Assembly (NCBI GenBank): GCA_963823895.1 | Contig: CAWGNG010000021.1 | Coordinates: 124,001 to 188,000 of the forward strand | DNA from: G963675935 sp963823895 | GTDB lineage: Bacteria; Planctomycetota; Planctomycetia; Pirellulales; Thermoguttaceae | Direction of reading: 5' to 3' | Length of the DNA stretch: 64,000 nt | In this document: positions 36,401 through 44,971 of the stretch, one piece after another | Layout: every line of letters begins with the position of its first letter | Numbering within the stretch: the first letter of the stretch is position 1 | Program-made: the position numbers and the translations under genes | The notes under the pieces: generated by a model | Seen by the model: the letters and a program-made list of their open reading frames with translations, nothing else | What the model was told of the DNA's origin: nothing | Databases searched by the model: none

Positions 36401-37624
36401 TTACACCGATTGGCCGTTGCCGGATGCGGATTTCCCAACCGGCGGCTTGGACGCGTAGAACGCCAAGACTGTGTCCGCCAGGCGACGGGCTTCGGCGGGC
36501 GGCAGCTCCGGGTAGAAGGGGAGAAAAACGACGTTGGCCAACAGGTCCTCGGCGGCGGTCGCTTTCTGAGCGGCGCGATCGGGCGGGGGAGCGACTACGC
36601 ACAGGCTTTGCCCTTGGGTGGCATCGAAGCCGGCCCGCGTCAAGTGCTCCATCAATTCGGCCGGCTGCCCGACGATGACGGGAAACACCCAGTAGGTATG
36701 GGGCGCCACCGCAGCGCCGGGACACGGCATGGCGTCTCGAAGCTCTTCGGCCAGGGCCATGCCCTTGGCAGCGTGCCGCTCGCAACGGTCGGCATCGCGG
36801 CGTTTCAGGCGACGTTCGAGCACTGCCAGCAGCGACGACGACGGCCGATGGCGGATCTGAGCGAAGAAATCGTCGCCAGGAAAGCCGCGGGCGGCGGCGT
36901 TGACCTTCCGGTCGTAATCGCAGCCGAGGGCTCGACAGACATGCACGAACGAGGCGCAAATCGGACGGGCGGCAAGACCTTTGAGCATCGCATATTTCGC
37001 CAGCCGCTTGAAATACGGCCAACGCGGCTGCAACGGATACGCTTCCTGGGCGATCCGCATCCGCGCGAGCACTTCGCCGTCGCGGACGCGAAGAATCGCG
37101 CCCCCCAGCGCCGTGCTGTTCTTGATCGTGCCGAAACTGAACATGCTGGCGTCGGCCTGCGGGTCGCCTTCGTACTGGGTGCCGGCGAACGCCTGGGCGC
37201 AGTCCTCGACCACGAGAAGTTTGTGCCGCCGGGCCAATTCCAGAATCGGCCCCATCTCGATGCGGCCGCCGAACAGATGGGCGACGAGAATCATCTTTGT
37301 GGCCGGCGTAATCGCCTGCCGCCACTGCTCCGCGGTCGGCGCCATCCGTTGCGGATCGAGATCGACCGGCACCGCCACCAGCCCGTGGTGCTCGATGATG
37401 CGGATCATGTCGGGAATCGTGATCGCCGAGACGAGCACCTCCGAGCCGCGAAGCAAATCGAGCGCGGCCAGGAAGAGATCGAATCCGCTCCGCACGGAGA
37501 GACACGCCAGCGTATTGCCGGCCGCCGGCCAGAGCGACTCCACCCGCCGCGAAACGGAGGCTCGGTCAGGCGGAACGAAGACGCGGCCAGCCCCAAACAG
37601 GAGATCCGACCAACCGATATCCAA
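36401..37624 (-). CDS. DegT/DnrJ/EryC1/StrS-type PLP aminotransferase
   Basis: The family transfers amino groups to keto-sugars, usually for cell-surface glycans. The protein is about 407 residues from a TTG at 37624 (MDIGWSDLLFGAGR). The frame remains open upstream to 37981 through a palindromic repeat, with an alternative GTG at 37744, so the start is uncertain. Family blocks are SVRSGFDLFLAALDLL, AHLFGGRIEMGPILELAR, the acidic VVEDCAQAFAG that contacts PLP, and SMFSFGTIKNSTALGGAIL with the PLP Lys. The C-domain ends with PFYPELPPAEARRLAD. No other glycan gene is adjacent. Confidence 0.85.
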   Translation of the reverse strand: MDIGWSDLLFGAGRVFVPPDRASVSRRVESLWPAAGNTLACLSVRSGFDLFLAALDLLRGSEVLVSAITIPDMIRIIEHHGLVAVPVDLDPQRMAPTAEQWRQAITPATKMILVAHLFGGRIEMGPILELARRHKLLVVEDCAQAFAGTQYEGDPQADASMFSFGTIKNSTALGGAILRVRDGEVLARMRIAQEAYPLQPRWPYFKRLAKYAMLKGLAARPICASFVHVCRALGCDYDRKVNAAARGFPGDDFFAQIRHRPSSSLLAVLERRLKRRDADRCERHAAKGMALAEELRDAMPCPGAAVAPHTYWVFPVIVGQPAELMEHLTRAGFDATQGQSLCVVAPPPDRAAQKATAAEDLLANVVFLPFYPELPPAEARRLADTVLAFYASKPPVGKSASGNGQSV

Positions 37625-37772
37625 TCTCTTTCTTGACCACACGATGCGTTTTTTCAGTCGTAGGAAGCGCGTTTCCGTGAATTCACTATTGTCCAGAGCG
37701 TCAACCGGCTGCCGGTATAACGCACGGCGATAGCCTATTGTCACTTTTTTTCGGTTTTCTGCAATCCCGTTG

Positions 37773-37894
37773 CACGGCCAATCAGCTTTCGATTGTAGGA
37801 GGCGACTCCTGTCGCCGATTGCCCGAAAATGGCCGCAAAATCGGCGACAGGAGTCGCCTCCTACAAACCCATTTTGAAAAACTGATCGGCCCTG
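37773..37894. mobile_element. 122-bp MITE-like element with nested palindrome (copy B)
   Basis: Outer arms CACGGCCAATCAGCTTTC (37773 on) and the complement of TTGAAAAACTGATCGGCCCTG (ending 37894) match those of 22098-22219, and the length is exactly the same. The core is a TGTAGGAGGCG-family palindrome (37794-37865) instead of the GGCACGGGCATC palindrome of copy A. Confidence 0.7.
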
Positions 37895-37922
37895 AATCGC
37901 GCCGGTCGCGTTTCGGCATAAC

Positions 37923-38960
37923 CTAAGAAGGTGGTGTCGGCCGTTTGGCCGCCGCCCGCAACTGCCGCACGAATTCGGCAAAATCGCGGGGCGGGCGACT
38001 CTCGAAGTGCATCGGCTCGCCGCTGACCGGATGCACGAAACCCAACTCGACGGCGCAAAGGGCCAGCCGCGGCGCCCCGCTCGTGTCGGGCGTGCCGGCG
38101 CGAAACAACGGCTGGCCGTAGACTTTGTCGCCGCAGAGCGGGTGCCCCTGCTCGGCCAGATGGATGCGGATCTGGTGCGTCCGTCCGGTCTCCAGCCGGC
38201 ATTCGATCAGGGTATGGTCGCCGAGTTGTTCGACCGCCCGAATGTGCGTCACCGCGCGGCGGCCGACGTTCGGCAGCGTCGTGCTCCCCCGCCGGCCGTC
38301 GCCACGATCACGAACCATTCGGCTCTCGATCGTCTGCGACTCGACCGCGCCGCGGGCGACGGCCAGGTATCGCCGCTTCGTCGTATGCTTGCGAAATTGT
38401 TGTTCCAGGTGTTGCTGTGCCTCGGGGGTTCTGGCGAAAACGATCAGGCCCGAGGTGTCGCGGTCGAGGCGGTGTACCGCGCGGACTTGCTTCATGCCTC
38501 GCCTTTCGTTCTGCTTGTCCCGGGTGTTCTTCGTTCCGCGGGCCTCGATCTTGGCAATCACCCGCGGAAGCAGTTCGTCGAGCGTCGGTTGAAGCTGCCG
38601 GCGGCGCGGCGACATGTCCTGCTCCTCGGAGTGCCGCGTGCTGGTGATTCCGGCCGGCTTCTCGACCACGACGACGTGTTTGTCGAGATAGACGATGCGA
38701 AGGTCCTGTTCGTCGGGCGGCGGAGCGAGCGATTGCGGCAGCAGTTTCACCACGTCGGTAAGCCGCAGCCGGCGGCCGGCATCGACGCAGAGGTTGCCGT
38801 TGATCGTGACCCTTCGCGATTTCAGCAGCCGGCGGACCTCCGACCACGATTGGCCCGGCAACCACTCGCGCAGCGCCGCCGAGACGGTCTGATCGACTTG
38901 CCGCGGCAAGACGCGGAAGAGCTTTTCGCCCGAGTCAGGTTTGGTCTTGGCCACGCTCAC
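37923..38960 (-). CDS. RluA-family pseudouridine synthase
   Basis: Converts uridine to pseudouridine in structured RNA, probably 23S rRNA. An N-terminal S4-like RNA-binding domain (WSEVRRLLKSRRVTINGNL) precedes the catalytic domain. The catalytic Asp is in HRLDRDTSGLIVFA, and other motifs are YLDKHVVVVEKPAG, RRYLAVARG and RLETGRTHQIRIHLAEQGHP. The GTG at 38960 with AAGAGAC upstream is chosen; a TTG at 38996 is possible. The loop between EKPAGI and HRLDRD is long and basic (MSPRRRQLQPTLDELL, KNTRDKQNERRGM), which is unusual but common in planctomycete members as far as I recall. Confidence 0.9.
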   Translation of the reverse strand: MSVAKTKPDSGEKLFRVLPRQVDQTVSAALREWLPGQSWSEVRRLLKSRRVTINGNLCVDAGRRLRLTDVVKLLPQSLAPPPDEQDLRIVYLDKHVVVVEKPAGITSTRHSEEQDMSPRRRQLQPTLDELLPRVIAKIEARGTKNTRDKQNERRGMKQVRAVHRLDRDTSGLIVFARTPEAQQHLEQQFRKHTTKRRYLAVARGAVESQTIESRMVRDRGDGRRGSTTLPNVGRRAVTHIRAVEQLGDHTLIECRLETGRTHQIRIHLAEQGHPLCGDKVYGQPLFRAGTPDTSGAPRLALCAVELGFVHPVSGEPMHFESRPPRDFAEFVRQLRAAAKRPTPPS

Positions 38961-39067
38961 GTCTCTTGCCAACGAGTTTCGCAAGCAAAAGCACAAGATA
39001 CCATGCAGGCGCGCGATAGGGCAATGGATCGTGGTCGCCGGTCGGAAGGTATCTCGTCAACCGGAGA

Positions 39068-39210
39068 GTATCCGGCACACGCCGTGTGCCGTTAGGTGGA
39101 ACGCGGAAACCTCGCGAAGGCCCTTGAAACGGCACACGGCGTGTGCCGTTAGGTGGAACGCGGAAACCTCGCGAAGGCCCTTGAAACGGCACACGGCGTG
39201 TGCCGGATAC
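39068..39210. repeat. 57-bp tandem repeat built on the CGGCACACGGCGTGTGCCG palindrome
   Basis: Two full 57-base units and a third partial one, each beginning CGGCACAC-CGTGTGCCG and ending GAAGGCCCTTGAAA. The units differ at only one or two bases. The outer ends GTATCC and GGATAC are complementary. The same palindrome in another context lies at 62813-62882. The gap 38961-39348 contains this array and the upstream region of the arabinofuranosidase gene. Confidence 0.9.
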
Positions 39211-39348
39211 GCTGATTGCCGACGGGCAACTTGACACCCGGCGTTGCCGCCCGTAGTATGAGGTTTCGATTCTCTCCCATCGTGCGTGGAGTCGCCGGGC
39301 TTTTTGCCGGACGGCCACGCTGCTTCCCGCCTAGAGGAGATATTGGCC

Positions 39349-41283
39349 ATGAGCCGCTTATTCTTTGTAGTTCTGTTGGCCGGTTGCGTCTTTGCCTCGA
39401 TGAGCCGACCGGCTCGGTGTTCCGATCCGACGCCGCAAACGTCGTACATCGAAATTCACGCCGGCAAGACTCGCGCGCCGCTCTCGAAATACGTCTACGG
39501 CCAGTTCATCGAACATCTCGGCCGCTGCATCTACGGCGGCATCTGGGCGGAGATGCTCGAAGACCGGAAGTTCTTCGATGCCGTTGGCTCGAAGCAATCG
39601 CCCTGGAAAGCGATCGGACCGGCTGGACAGGTGACAATGGACCGGGTCAACCCCTTCGTTGGCGCTCAGACGCCGAAAATCACGCTGCCCGGCGGCGGCC
39701 AAGCGGCCGGCATCGTCCAGGCGGATTTGGCTCTGCGGAAGGGAAAACAGTACGTCGGCCGGATTTGGCTCGCCTGCGATCCAGCGGACATGCCGGTCAC
39801 AGTCAGTCTCGTTTGGGGCAACGAACCGAAGCAGCGCGAGACGATGTGCTTCGCCCGCCTCGACACGATCGCCGCCTACTACGCGAGATGGCCGTTGCGA
39901 TTCATTGCGGGCGGCGATACCGACGCGGGCCGATTGGAAATCACCGCTGCCGGCAGCGGTTCGTTCCACGTCGGCACGGTTTCGCTGATGCCGGCCGACA
40001 ACGTACACGGCATGAGGGCCGACACGCTGGAATTGCTCAAGCAACTCGACGCGCCGGTGTACCGTTGGCCGGGGGGCAATTTCGTCAGCGGTTACAACTG
40101 GCGCGACGGCATCGGCGATCCCGACCGTCGCCCGCCGCGGAAGAACCCGGCGTGGCGAGGCATCGAACACAACGACTTCGGGCTCGACGAGTTCATGGCC
40201 TTTTGCCGGCTGTTGAAGACCGAGCCCTACATTAGCGTCAACAGTGGATTGGGCGACAGCCGCAGCGCCGTCGAGGAGATCGAGTACGCGAACGCCCCCG
40301 CCGATCGCCCCGGCGGCCAATTGCGGGCGAAAAATGGTCATCCCGAGCCCTACTGCGTGCATTGGTGGAGCATTGGCAACGAAATGTTCGGCGATTGGCA
40401 GCTCGGCTACATGGGGCTGGAACGGTACATCCCGAAACACAACCAGTTCGCCAAGGCGATGCGGGCGGCCGATCCTTCGATCAAGCTGGTCGCCGTCGGC
40501 GCCGCCGGGCCTTGGAGCGAGGGAATGTTGCGGAAGTGCGCCGGCAATATGGACTTGATGAGCGAGCATTTCTATTGCGGTGAGAACGCCAAAGACCTTG
40601 TCGCCCACGTCCGCGAGATTCCCGACGAAATCCGCCGCATCGCCGATGCCCATCGCGATTATCGCAGGCGGCTCGATTCGCTGCGGGGCAAGGACGTTCG
40701 CATTGCGATGGACGAGTGGAACTATTGGTACGGCACGGAGCCTTACGGTCAGATCGGTTGCCCCTTCCACCTGAAGGACGCCCTAGGCATCGCCGCCGGT
40801 TTGCACGAATACGCCCGGCAGAGCGACATCGTCTTGATGGCCAACTACGCGCAGACGGTCAACGTGATCGGCTGCATCAAGACCAGCAAGACGGCGGCCT
40901 GCCTCGACACGACTGGGCTGGTGCTGAAGTTGTATCGCCAGCATTTCGGCACGATCCCCGTCGCGGTCGAGTCGCCTGCGCCGTTCGATGTGGCCGCCGC
41001 CTGGACCGCCGATCGCAAGGCGCTCACGGTTGGCATCGTCAACCCGACGATGAAGCCGCAGAGGCTCAAACTCGGCATCGCCGGGGCAAGTCTCAAGTCC
41101 GAAGTTGCCGGCTGGCAGATCGCCGGCAACGATCCGATGGCCCACGATGCCCCCGGCAAAGAGCAACCGGTGAAAATCGAAACACTTCCGCCCCCGCGAC
41201 TCGAACGTCTGGCCGGCGGTACCAGCGGATTCGTGACGGTTTCGCCGTGCAGCGTCACGCTGCTGCGGTTCGACGCGGAGTAG
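39349..41283 (+). CDS. Secreted alpha-L-arabinofuranosidase, GH51-like
   Basis: Removes arabinofuranosyl side groups from plant-type polysaccharides. AGAGGAGA precedes the ATG at 39349. A signal peptide (MSRLFFVVLLAGCVFASM) sends it out of the cytoplasm. Family features: LSKYVYGQFIEHLGRCIYGG near the start, YRWPGGNFVSGYNWRDGIG, the acid/base Glu345 in WWSIGNEMFG, and the nucleophile Glu456 in AMDEWNYWYG. The beta-sandwich C-domain (LTVGIVNPTMKPQRLKLGIA) closes it. At 644 residues it has normal length and no breaks. A lipoprotein alpha/beta hydrolase gene follows about 50 bases later. Confidence 0.92.
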   Translation: MSRLFFVVLLAGCVFASMSRPARCSDPTPQTSYIEIHAGKTRAPLSKYVYGQFIEHLGRCIYGGIWAEMLEDRKFFDAVGSKQSPWKAIGPAGQVTMDRVNPFVGAQTPKITLPGGGQAAGIVQADLALRKGKQYVGRIWLACDPADMPVTVSLVWGNEPKQRETMCFARLDTIAAYYARWPLRFIAGGDTDAGRLEITAAGSGSFHVGTVSLMPADNVHGMRADTLELLKQLDAPVYRWPGGNFVSGYNWRDGIGDPDRRPPRKNPAWRGIEHNDFGLDEFMAFCRLLKTEPYISVNSGLGDSRSAVEEIEYANAPADRPGGQLRAKNGHPEPYCVHWWSIGNEMFGDWQLGYMGLERYIPKHNQFAKAMRAADPSIKLVAVGAAGPWSEGMLRKCAGNMDLMSEHFYCGENAKDLVAHVREIPDEIRRIADAHRDYRRRLDSLRGKDVRIAMDEWNYWYGTEPYGQIGCPFHLKDALGIAAGLHEYARQSDIVLMANYAQTVNVIGCIKTSKTAACLDTTGLVLKLYRQHFGTIPVAVESPAPFDVAAAWTADRKALTVGIVNPTMKPQRLKLGIAGASLKSEVAGWQIAGNDPMAHDAPGKEQPVKIETLPPPRLERLAGGTSGFVTVSPCSVTLLRFDAE

Positions 41284-41335
41284 CGAGTCTGATAGTGTTG
41301 TGCCAACGACGTACCTCAATCGCGGAGGAATCAAC

Positions 41336-42184
41336 ATGTTGCGCGGCCGGTTACGAACGATCGAAATCGCTTGCCTGGCATTCTGCGTTCTCGGATGCCG
41401 CGGGGCGCACGGCATTCAGATTACATCCGATTCCTTCGACTCGAAGGGGGTCAAGGTCGCCTACACCGTCCGCGGCAAGGGGGAGCCGGTCATTCTCATC
41501 CACGGCTGGCTCGCCTCCGGCTGGCTCAACTGGGATTTCCCCGGCATCACCGATCTGCTGGCGAAGGACTATCAGGTGATCACGATCGATATGCCGGGCC
41601 ACGGGCTTTCCGACAAGCCGACCAAGGACGAAGCCTACGGGCCGGAACTGGTCGAGGACGTCGTCCGGCTGATGGACCATCTGAAAATCAAGAAGGCCCA
41701 TATTGTCGGCTATTCGATGGGCGGCATCATCGCCGCGAATCTGATGGCCAAGCACCAGGACCGCGTCCTCTCCGGCACGCTCGGCGGTATGGGCTGGCTG
41801 CGCGAGGGTGGGGCGGCACAAAAGGTCTTCACCGCCGGCGGCAGGGACCGGAAGCCGGTCGGCGTCTGTTTCCACAGCCTCGCCAAACTGGCGCTGACCG
41901 AGAAGGAGATCCGCTCGATCCACGTGCCCGTGATTATCCTCATCGGCGACCACGACGATCTCAAGAAGCTCTACGTCGAGCCGTTGAAGCCCGTCCGCAA
42001 GGACTGGCCGGTGGTTGAGATCAAGGACGCGAACCATCTCACTTGCGTCGGTCAGCGGCAATTCAAGGAGGAATTGCAGAAGTGGCTGGCGAAGCAGGCG
42101 CACAAGCGAAGCCGAAAGTTTTCTGGCATCATCCAGCGAGGCACGTCGCAGAAGGACCGCGACAAACCGCTTGACCATCGGTAG
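41336..42184 (+). CDS. Alpha/beta-hydrolase, probable lipoprotein
   Basis: An exported hydrolase or esterase of 282 residues. CGGAGGAATCAAC precedes the ATG at 41336. The N-terminus LRTIEIACLAFCVLGCRG has a lipobox-like VLGC. The fold is clear from VILIHGWLASGWLNWDFPG (oxyanion loop), ITIDMPGHGLSDKP, the nucleophile Ser127 in GYSMGGI, the acid region IILIGDHDDL and the His in DANHLTC. The C-terminal tail after WLAKQ is basic and low in structure, perhaps an extension past the natural end. The substrate is unknown; location after GH51 suggests ester groups on polysaccharides. Confidence 0.85.
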   Translation: MLRGRLRTIEIACLAFCVLGCRGAHGIQITSDSFDSKGVKVAYTVRGKGEPVILIHGWLASGWLNWDFPGITDLLAKDYQVITIDMPGHGLSDKPTKDEAYGPELVEDVVRLMDHLKIKKAHIVGYSMGGIIAANLMAKHQDRVLSGTLGGMGWLREGGAAQKVFTAGGRDRKPVGVCFHSLAKLALTEKEIRSIHVPVIILIGDHDDLKKLYVEPLKPVRKDWPVVEIKDANHLTCVGQRQFKEELQKWLAKQAHKRSRKFSGIIQRGTSQKDRDKPLDHR

Positions 42185-42242
42185 TGAAAGTGGAAAATAG
42201 GGTTGGAGACCCAGTTGCAATCTTTTGCAAGGTTTGGTAGAC

Positions 42243-42452
42243 TTGGCATCGAACCTGCGCGACTATCTCACGGTCAGTGAGGCTGCCGATTTTCTCGGCG
42301 TGTCCGCGGCTACGTTGCGCAATTGGGATCGGGCAGGAAAGGTGAAGGCGACTCGCCATCCAGTCAACGGCTACCGTCTGTATCGCAAGGAAGTTTTGTT
42401 AGGTCTCCTCAAAAAGGTGAAAGATGGACCAAACGGAAGGGCTGGCGTTTGA
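42243..42452 (+). CDS. Small HTH protein, MerR/excisionase-like
   Basis: A DNA-binding protein of about 70 residues with a winged-helix motif of the MerR/Xis type: LTVSEAADFLGVSAATLRNW, then DRAGKVKATRHPVNGYRLYR. There is no ATG; the TTG at 42243 with AAGG about ten bases upstream is the best start. The gene overlaps the following methyltransferase by 29 bases, so they are co-expressed. It could regulate the methyltransferase gene like a controller protein, or guide target binding. Confidence 0.75.
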   Translation: MASNLRDYLTVSEAADFLGVSAATLRNWDRAGKVKATRHPVNGYRLYRKEVLLGLLKKVKDGPNGRAGV

Positions 42453-43371
42453 TTACACAACAGAACGCATCGGGCAATCGCGCATCATTCATGCGGACTG
42501 TCTGGAATGGCTTAGCCGCCTCTCCGCGAACACGCTGCACGCGATCGTGACCGACCCACCCTACGGTGTGAAGGAGTACGATCTTGACCAGCTTGAAAAA
42601 CGCGCCAACGGTAAGGGTGGCATCTGGCGCATTCCACCGTCATTCGATGGGCACACTCGCGCGCCGCTCCCGCGCTTTACCGCTCTGAATCGCGACGAGC
42701 GCAAACGGTTGGCTCGATTCTTCCTGGACTGGGGCAAGCTGCCGTTTGCCGCGCTTCGACCGGGCGCCCACGTCTTCATCGCCACGAACGCGTTCATTTC
42801 TCAATTGCTCTATACGGCCCTTGTCGATAGTGGGCTGGAGTTCAGAGGCGAGATCATTCGCCTAGTGCGAACTTTGCGCGGGGGGGACCGGCCGAAGAAC
42901 GCCGAAGAGGAATTCCCCGATGTAACGTCGATGCCGCGCGGGTGTTACGAACCGTGGGGCGTCTTTCGCAAGCGGTTGCTGCCGAACATGAAAGTCAGCG
43001 ATTGTCTGCGCAAATTCGAGACGGGCGGCTTGCGGCGCTACACCGAAGGCCTGCCCTTTGAGGACGTTATTGCCAGCGAACGGACCCCCCAACGCGAAAG
43101 GGCCATCGCTGGACACCCCAGTATCAAGCCGCAGTCCTTCTTGCGCCGGGTTGTGTATGCCGCCTTGCCGCTTGGCGTCGGTGTGATTGCCGACCCATTC
43201 ATGGGATCGGGCTCAACAATCGCGGCGGCCGAAGCCATTGGGCTTTGCGCCGTGGGAGTAGAACGTTATCGAGACTACTATAATATGGCAAGGGCAGCGA
43301 TTCCCCGCCTTAAGCGGCTCGAGATACCAGCGGTTGACCTATCGGTTGGCGCACAGAAAGTGCTATTCTGA
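42424..43371 (+). CDS. DNA methyltransferase, beta class (N4-C or N6-A)
   Basis: Modifies a specific DNA sequence using SAM. Motif IV is TDPPYG (Asp44-Tyr47) and motif I (DPFMGSGST, Phe259) follows it. This order (catalytic motif, target-recognition region, SAM motif) defines the beta class. DPPY allows N6-adenine or N4-cytosine methylation. Target recognition should lie between residues 60 and 230. HPSIKPQSFLRRVVYAALP is the usual block before motif I. The gene overlaps the HTH gene upstream, and its stop overlaps the convergent broken frame at 43363-43676, where a restriction partner would be expected. Confidence 0.92.
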   Translation: MDQTEGLAFDYTTERIGQSRIIHADCLEWLSRLSANTLHAIVTDPPYGVKEYDLDQLEKRANGKGGIWRIPPSFDGHTRAPLPRFTALNRDERKRLARFFLDWGKLPFAALRPGAHVFIATNAFISQLLYTALVDSGLEFRGEIIRLVRTLRGGDRPKNAEEEFPDVTSMPRGCYEPWGVFRKRLLPNMKVSDCLRKFETGGLRRYTEGLPFEDVIASERTPQRERAIAGHPSIKPQSFLRRVVYAALPLGVGVIADPFMGSGSTIAAAEAIGLCAVGVERYRDYYNMARAAIPRLKRLEIPAVDLSVGAQKVLF

Positions 43372-43676
43372 CTCGGCTCGATAAATCCAGTTGGCTTCCA
43401 TCTTATCGAAGCCGGCTCGCGTGACACTTGCCGTGATTGTCCGGCGGCTTGTTGCCGACCGGCCAGAGAATGCCCAGTCTTCCTTCTCGAGTTGGGCCCC
43501 AACCACCTTGGTGAACCGAGTTGCTGATTGACAAACCCGAGGAAATCCAGAAAATCGCCCATTGCCTTCCTGATGTGTTCGATCTTGCATCCATAGGGGA
43601 TAACAGCGTCGGCATTGAAACCTCTGGGTTCAACCGGCAGTGGGTTGCACGCGATGCGTTCGATATCCTGCGGCAT
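43363..43676 (-). pseudogene. Broken small gene convergent with the methyltransferase, possible restriction-enzyme remnant
   Basis: The ATG at 43676 follows GAAGG. The frame reads MPQDIERIACNPLPVEPRGF, then YGCKIEHIRKAMGDFLDFLG, and near 43510 the protein-like sequence continues in another frame (FTKVVGAQLEKEDWAFSGRS ... DKMEANWIYRAESE), stopping at 43363. Restored, it would have about 105 residues. No endonuclease motif is certain. The position beside the methyltransferase is the only reason to suspect a restriction subunit. Confidence 0.4.
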
Positions 43677-43844
43677 GGCCGACCCTTCCGCTTGCGGGTT
43701 TTGGGGACTGATCATGCGGGGAGTGTACTTGGACTGGGAGAGCGAGACAAGGTGGTTTTTCGTCTAGATTTCCCATCCTGCCGCCGCGCTCACCCGATGA
43801 GTTCTTGAGGAGAATGAGGGAGAACGGAAAGGGAGATAGAAGTG

Positions 43845-44576
43845 ATGGTCGAAGATCGCTCCACTAATATCGCCGCCGTATCTGGTTCGCGCCAATCGTC
43901 GGCGGAAGGACCGGGCGGGGCTGCCGGCGGAAACGGAGTCGGGCGGTGGCAATTCTCGTTGCGGGGGCTGATGCTGTTTGTGCTGCTGGCGGCGATGGGG
44001 ATAGCGCTGTTTACGACCGGCTGGAAATTGCTGCGGGCGGAGAGGGAACTGGAGGAGTATCGACGCGAGTACGGGATTCTGAAGGTCGACAATCCGGCGA
44101 TGCTCTGCGCCGTGGCCCGCTGGATGCCGGAAGTGGGGCAATGGCGATGGCAGGTGCATTTCCCGCCGGGCAGATACGAAGTCTGCTATGTGACCAAGGG
44201 GATTGCTGCGAATGGACTGCCGAAGCCCGCGGGCCGGTTCACCAGCGACCTTTCCGGCGACGTGACAATTTCGGCCGCCCTGCTGAAAGACCCGAAGAAC
44301 GGCAAGTGGGTCTGTAACTTCGTCATCGGCCCGGCGAGCGGCTCGCGCGGCGTGCCGGACACCGTGGTGAACCCCATTACGTGGACGACCGACGGCGTGC
44401 TATGGAATAAAGAGCCGGCCGCCGTCTCTCCGCAAACGCCGCTTGTCCTCTTGCGGCGACGAGTCGGAATAAAGGAGAAGAACGGTTCGTTCACCATCCC
44501 GCCTTCCGCCGATGGGCTGCTGATTTGGATCCGTCGCGTAGGCGAGCCCACCGGCGGGGGCGGCGTCATGTGGTGA
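43845..44576 (+). CDS. Hypothetical single-pass membrane protein
   Basis: A 243-residue protein of unknown function. GGGAGA lies a few bases before the ATG at 43845. After a polar Gly/Ser-rich N-terminus, residues about 37-60 form a membrane helix in a form common in planctomycetes (WQFSLRGLMLFVLLAAMGIA). The following charged segment (LLRAERELEEYRREYGILKV) is probably coiled coil. The rest (WRWQVHFPPGRYEVCYVTKG, LIWIRRVGEPTGGGG) is beta-rich and probably periplasmic. No neighbour explains it. Confidence 0.65.
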   Translation: MVEDRSTNIAAVSGSRQSSAEGPGGAAGGNGVGRWQFSLRGLMLFVLLAAMGIALFTTGWKLLRAERELEEYRREYGILKVDNPAMLCAVARWMPEVGQWRWQVHFPPGRYEVCYVTKGIAANGLPKPAGRFTSDLSGDVTISAALLKDPKNGKWVCNFVIGPASGSRGVPDTVVNPITWTTDGVLWNKEPAAVSPQTPLVLLRRRVGIKEKNGSFTIPPSADGLLIWIRRVGEPTGGGGVMW

Positions 44577-44600
44577 TTGGGCTCGCGGGAATGTCTCACT

Positions 44601-44785
44601 CGCTGCCAGCTATCAGCAATCAGCTTTCAGCGGTCAGCTTTCAGCCGTCAGCGATCAGCTTTCAGCGATCAGTCGGACGCACACTGGCGTTGCCGTGGTC
44701 TGCCATCGTAAGTCGTTATGCACACGGCTGTTACGTTCTCGGCGAGCTGATAGCTGACCGCCGAAAGCTGATCGCCGACAGCCAA
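44601..44785. repeat. Multiple CTGAAAGCTGAT-family arms
   Basis: Four direct copies of TCAGC-ATCAGCTTTCAGC-like sequence (44611-44672) are followed by the inverted form (GAGCTGATAGCTGACCG, CCGAAAGCTGATCGCCGAC; 44745-44780). The same family is at 645-773. The stretch 44577-44971 has no gene. Confidence 0.75.
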
Positions 44786-44971
44786 TACATGCACGCTCCC
44801 AGCGAATTGAGAGTGGGAAGGCGGCTCTGTCCAGACCTGCCGCGGCCGGCTCCGCTAACCTCTTACATGCCATCCTTGAGGGGGAGGGCAGACAAGACGG
44901 CAGGGTTCGGCTACACTTGTATTGGTTTTCGGCCCGTATCTCTTACCTGATTTGCCTAAAGGAATATTGAA

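Noticed and set aside
39068..39210. Possible CRISPR array
   Set aside because: The whole 57-base unit repeats, including the would-be spacer, and there are only two and a third units.
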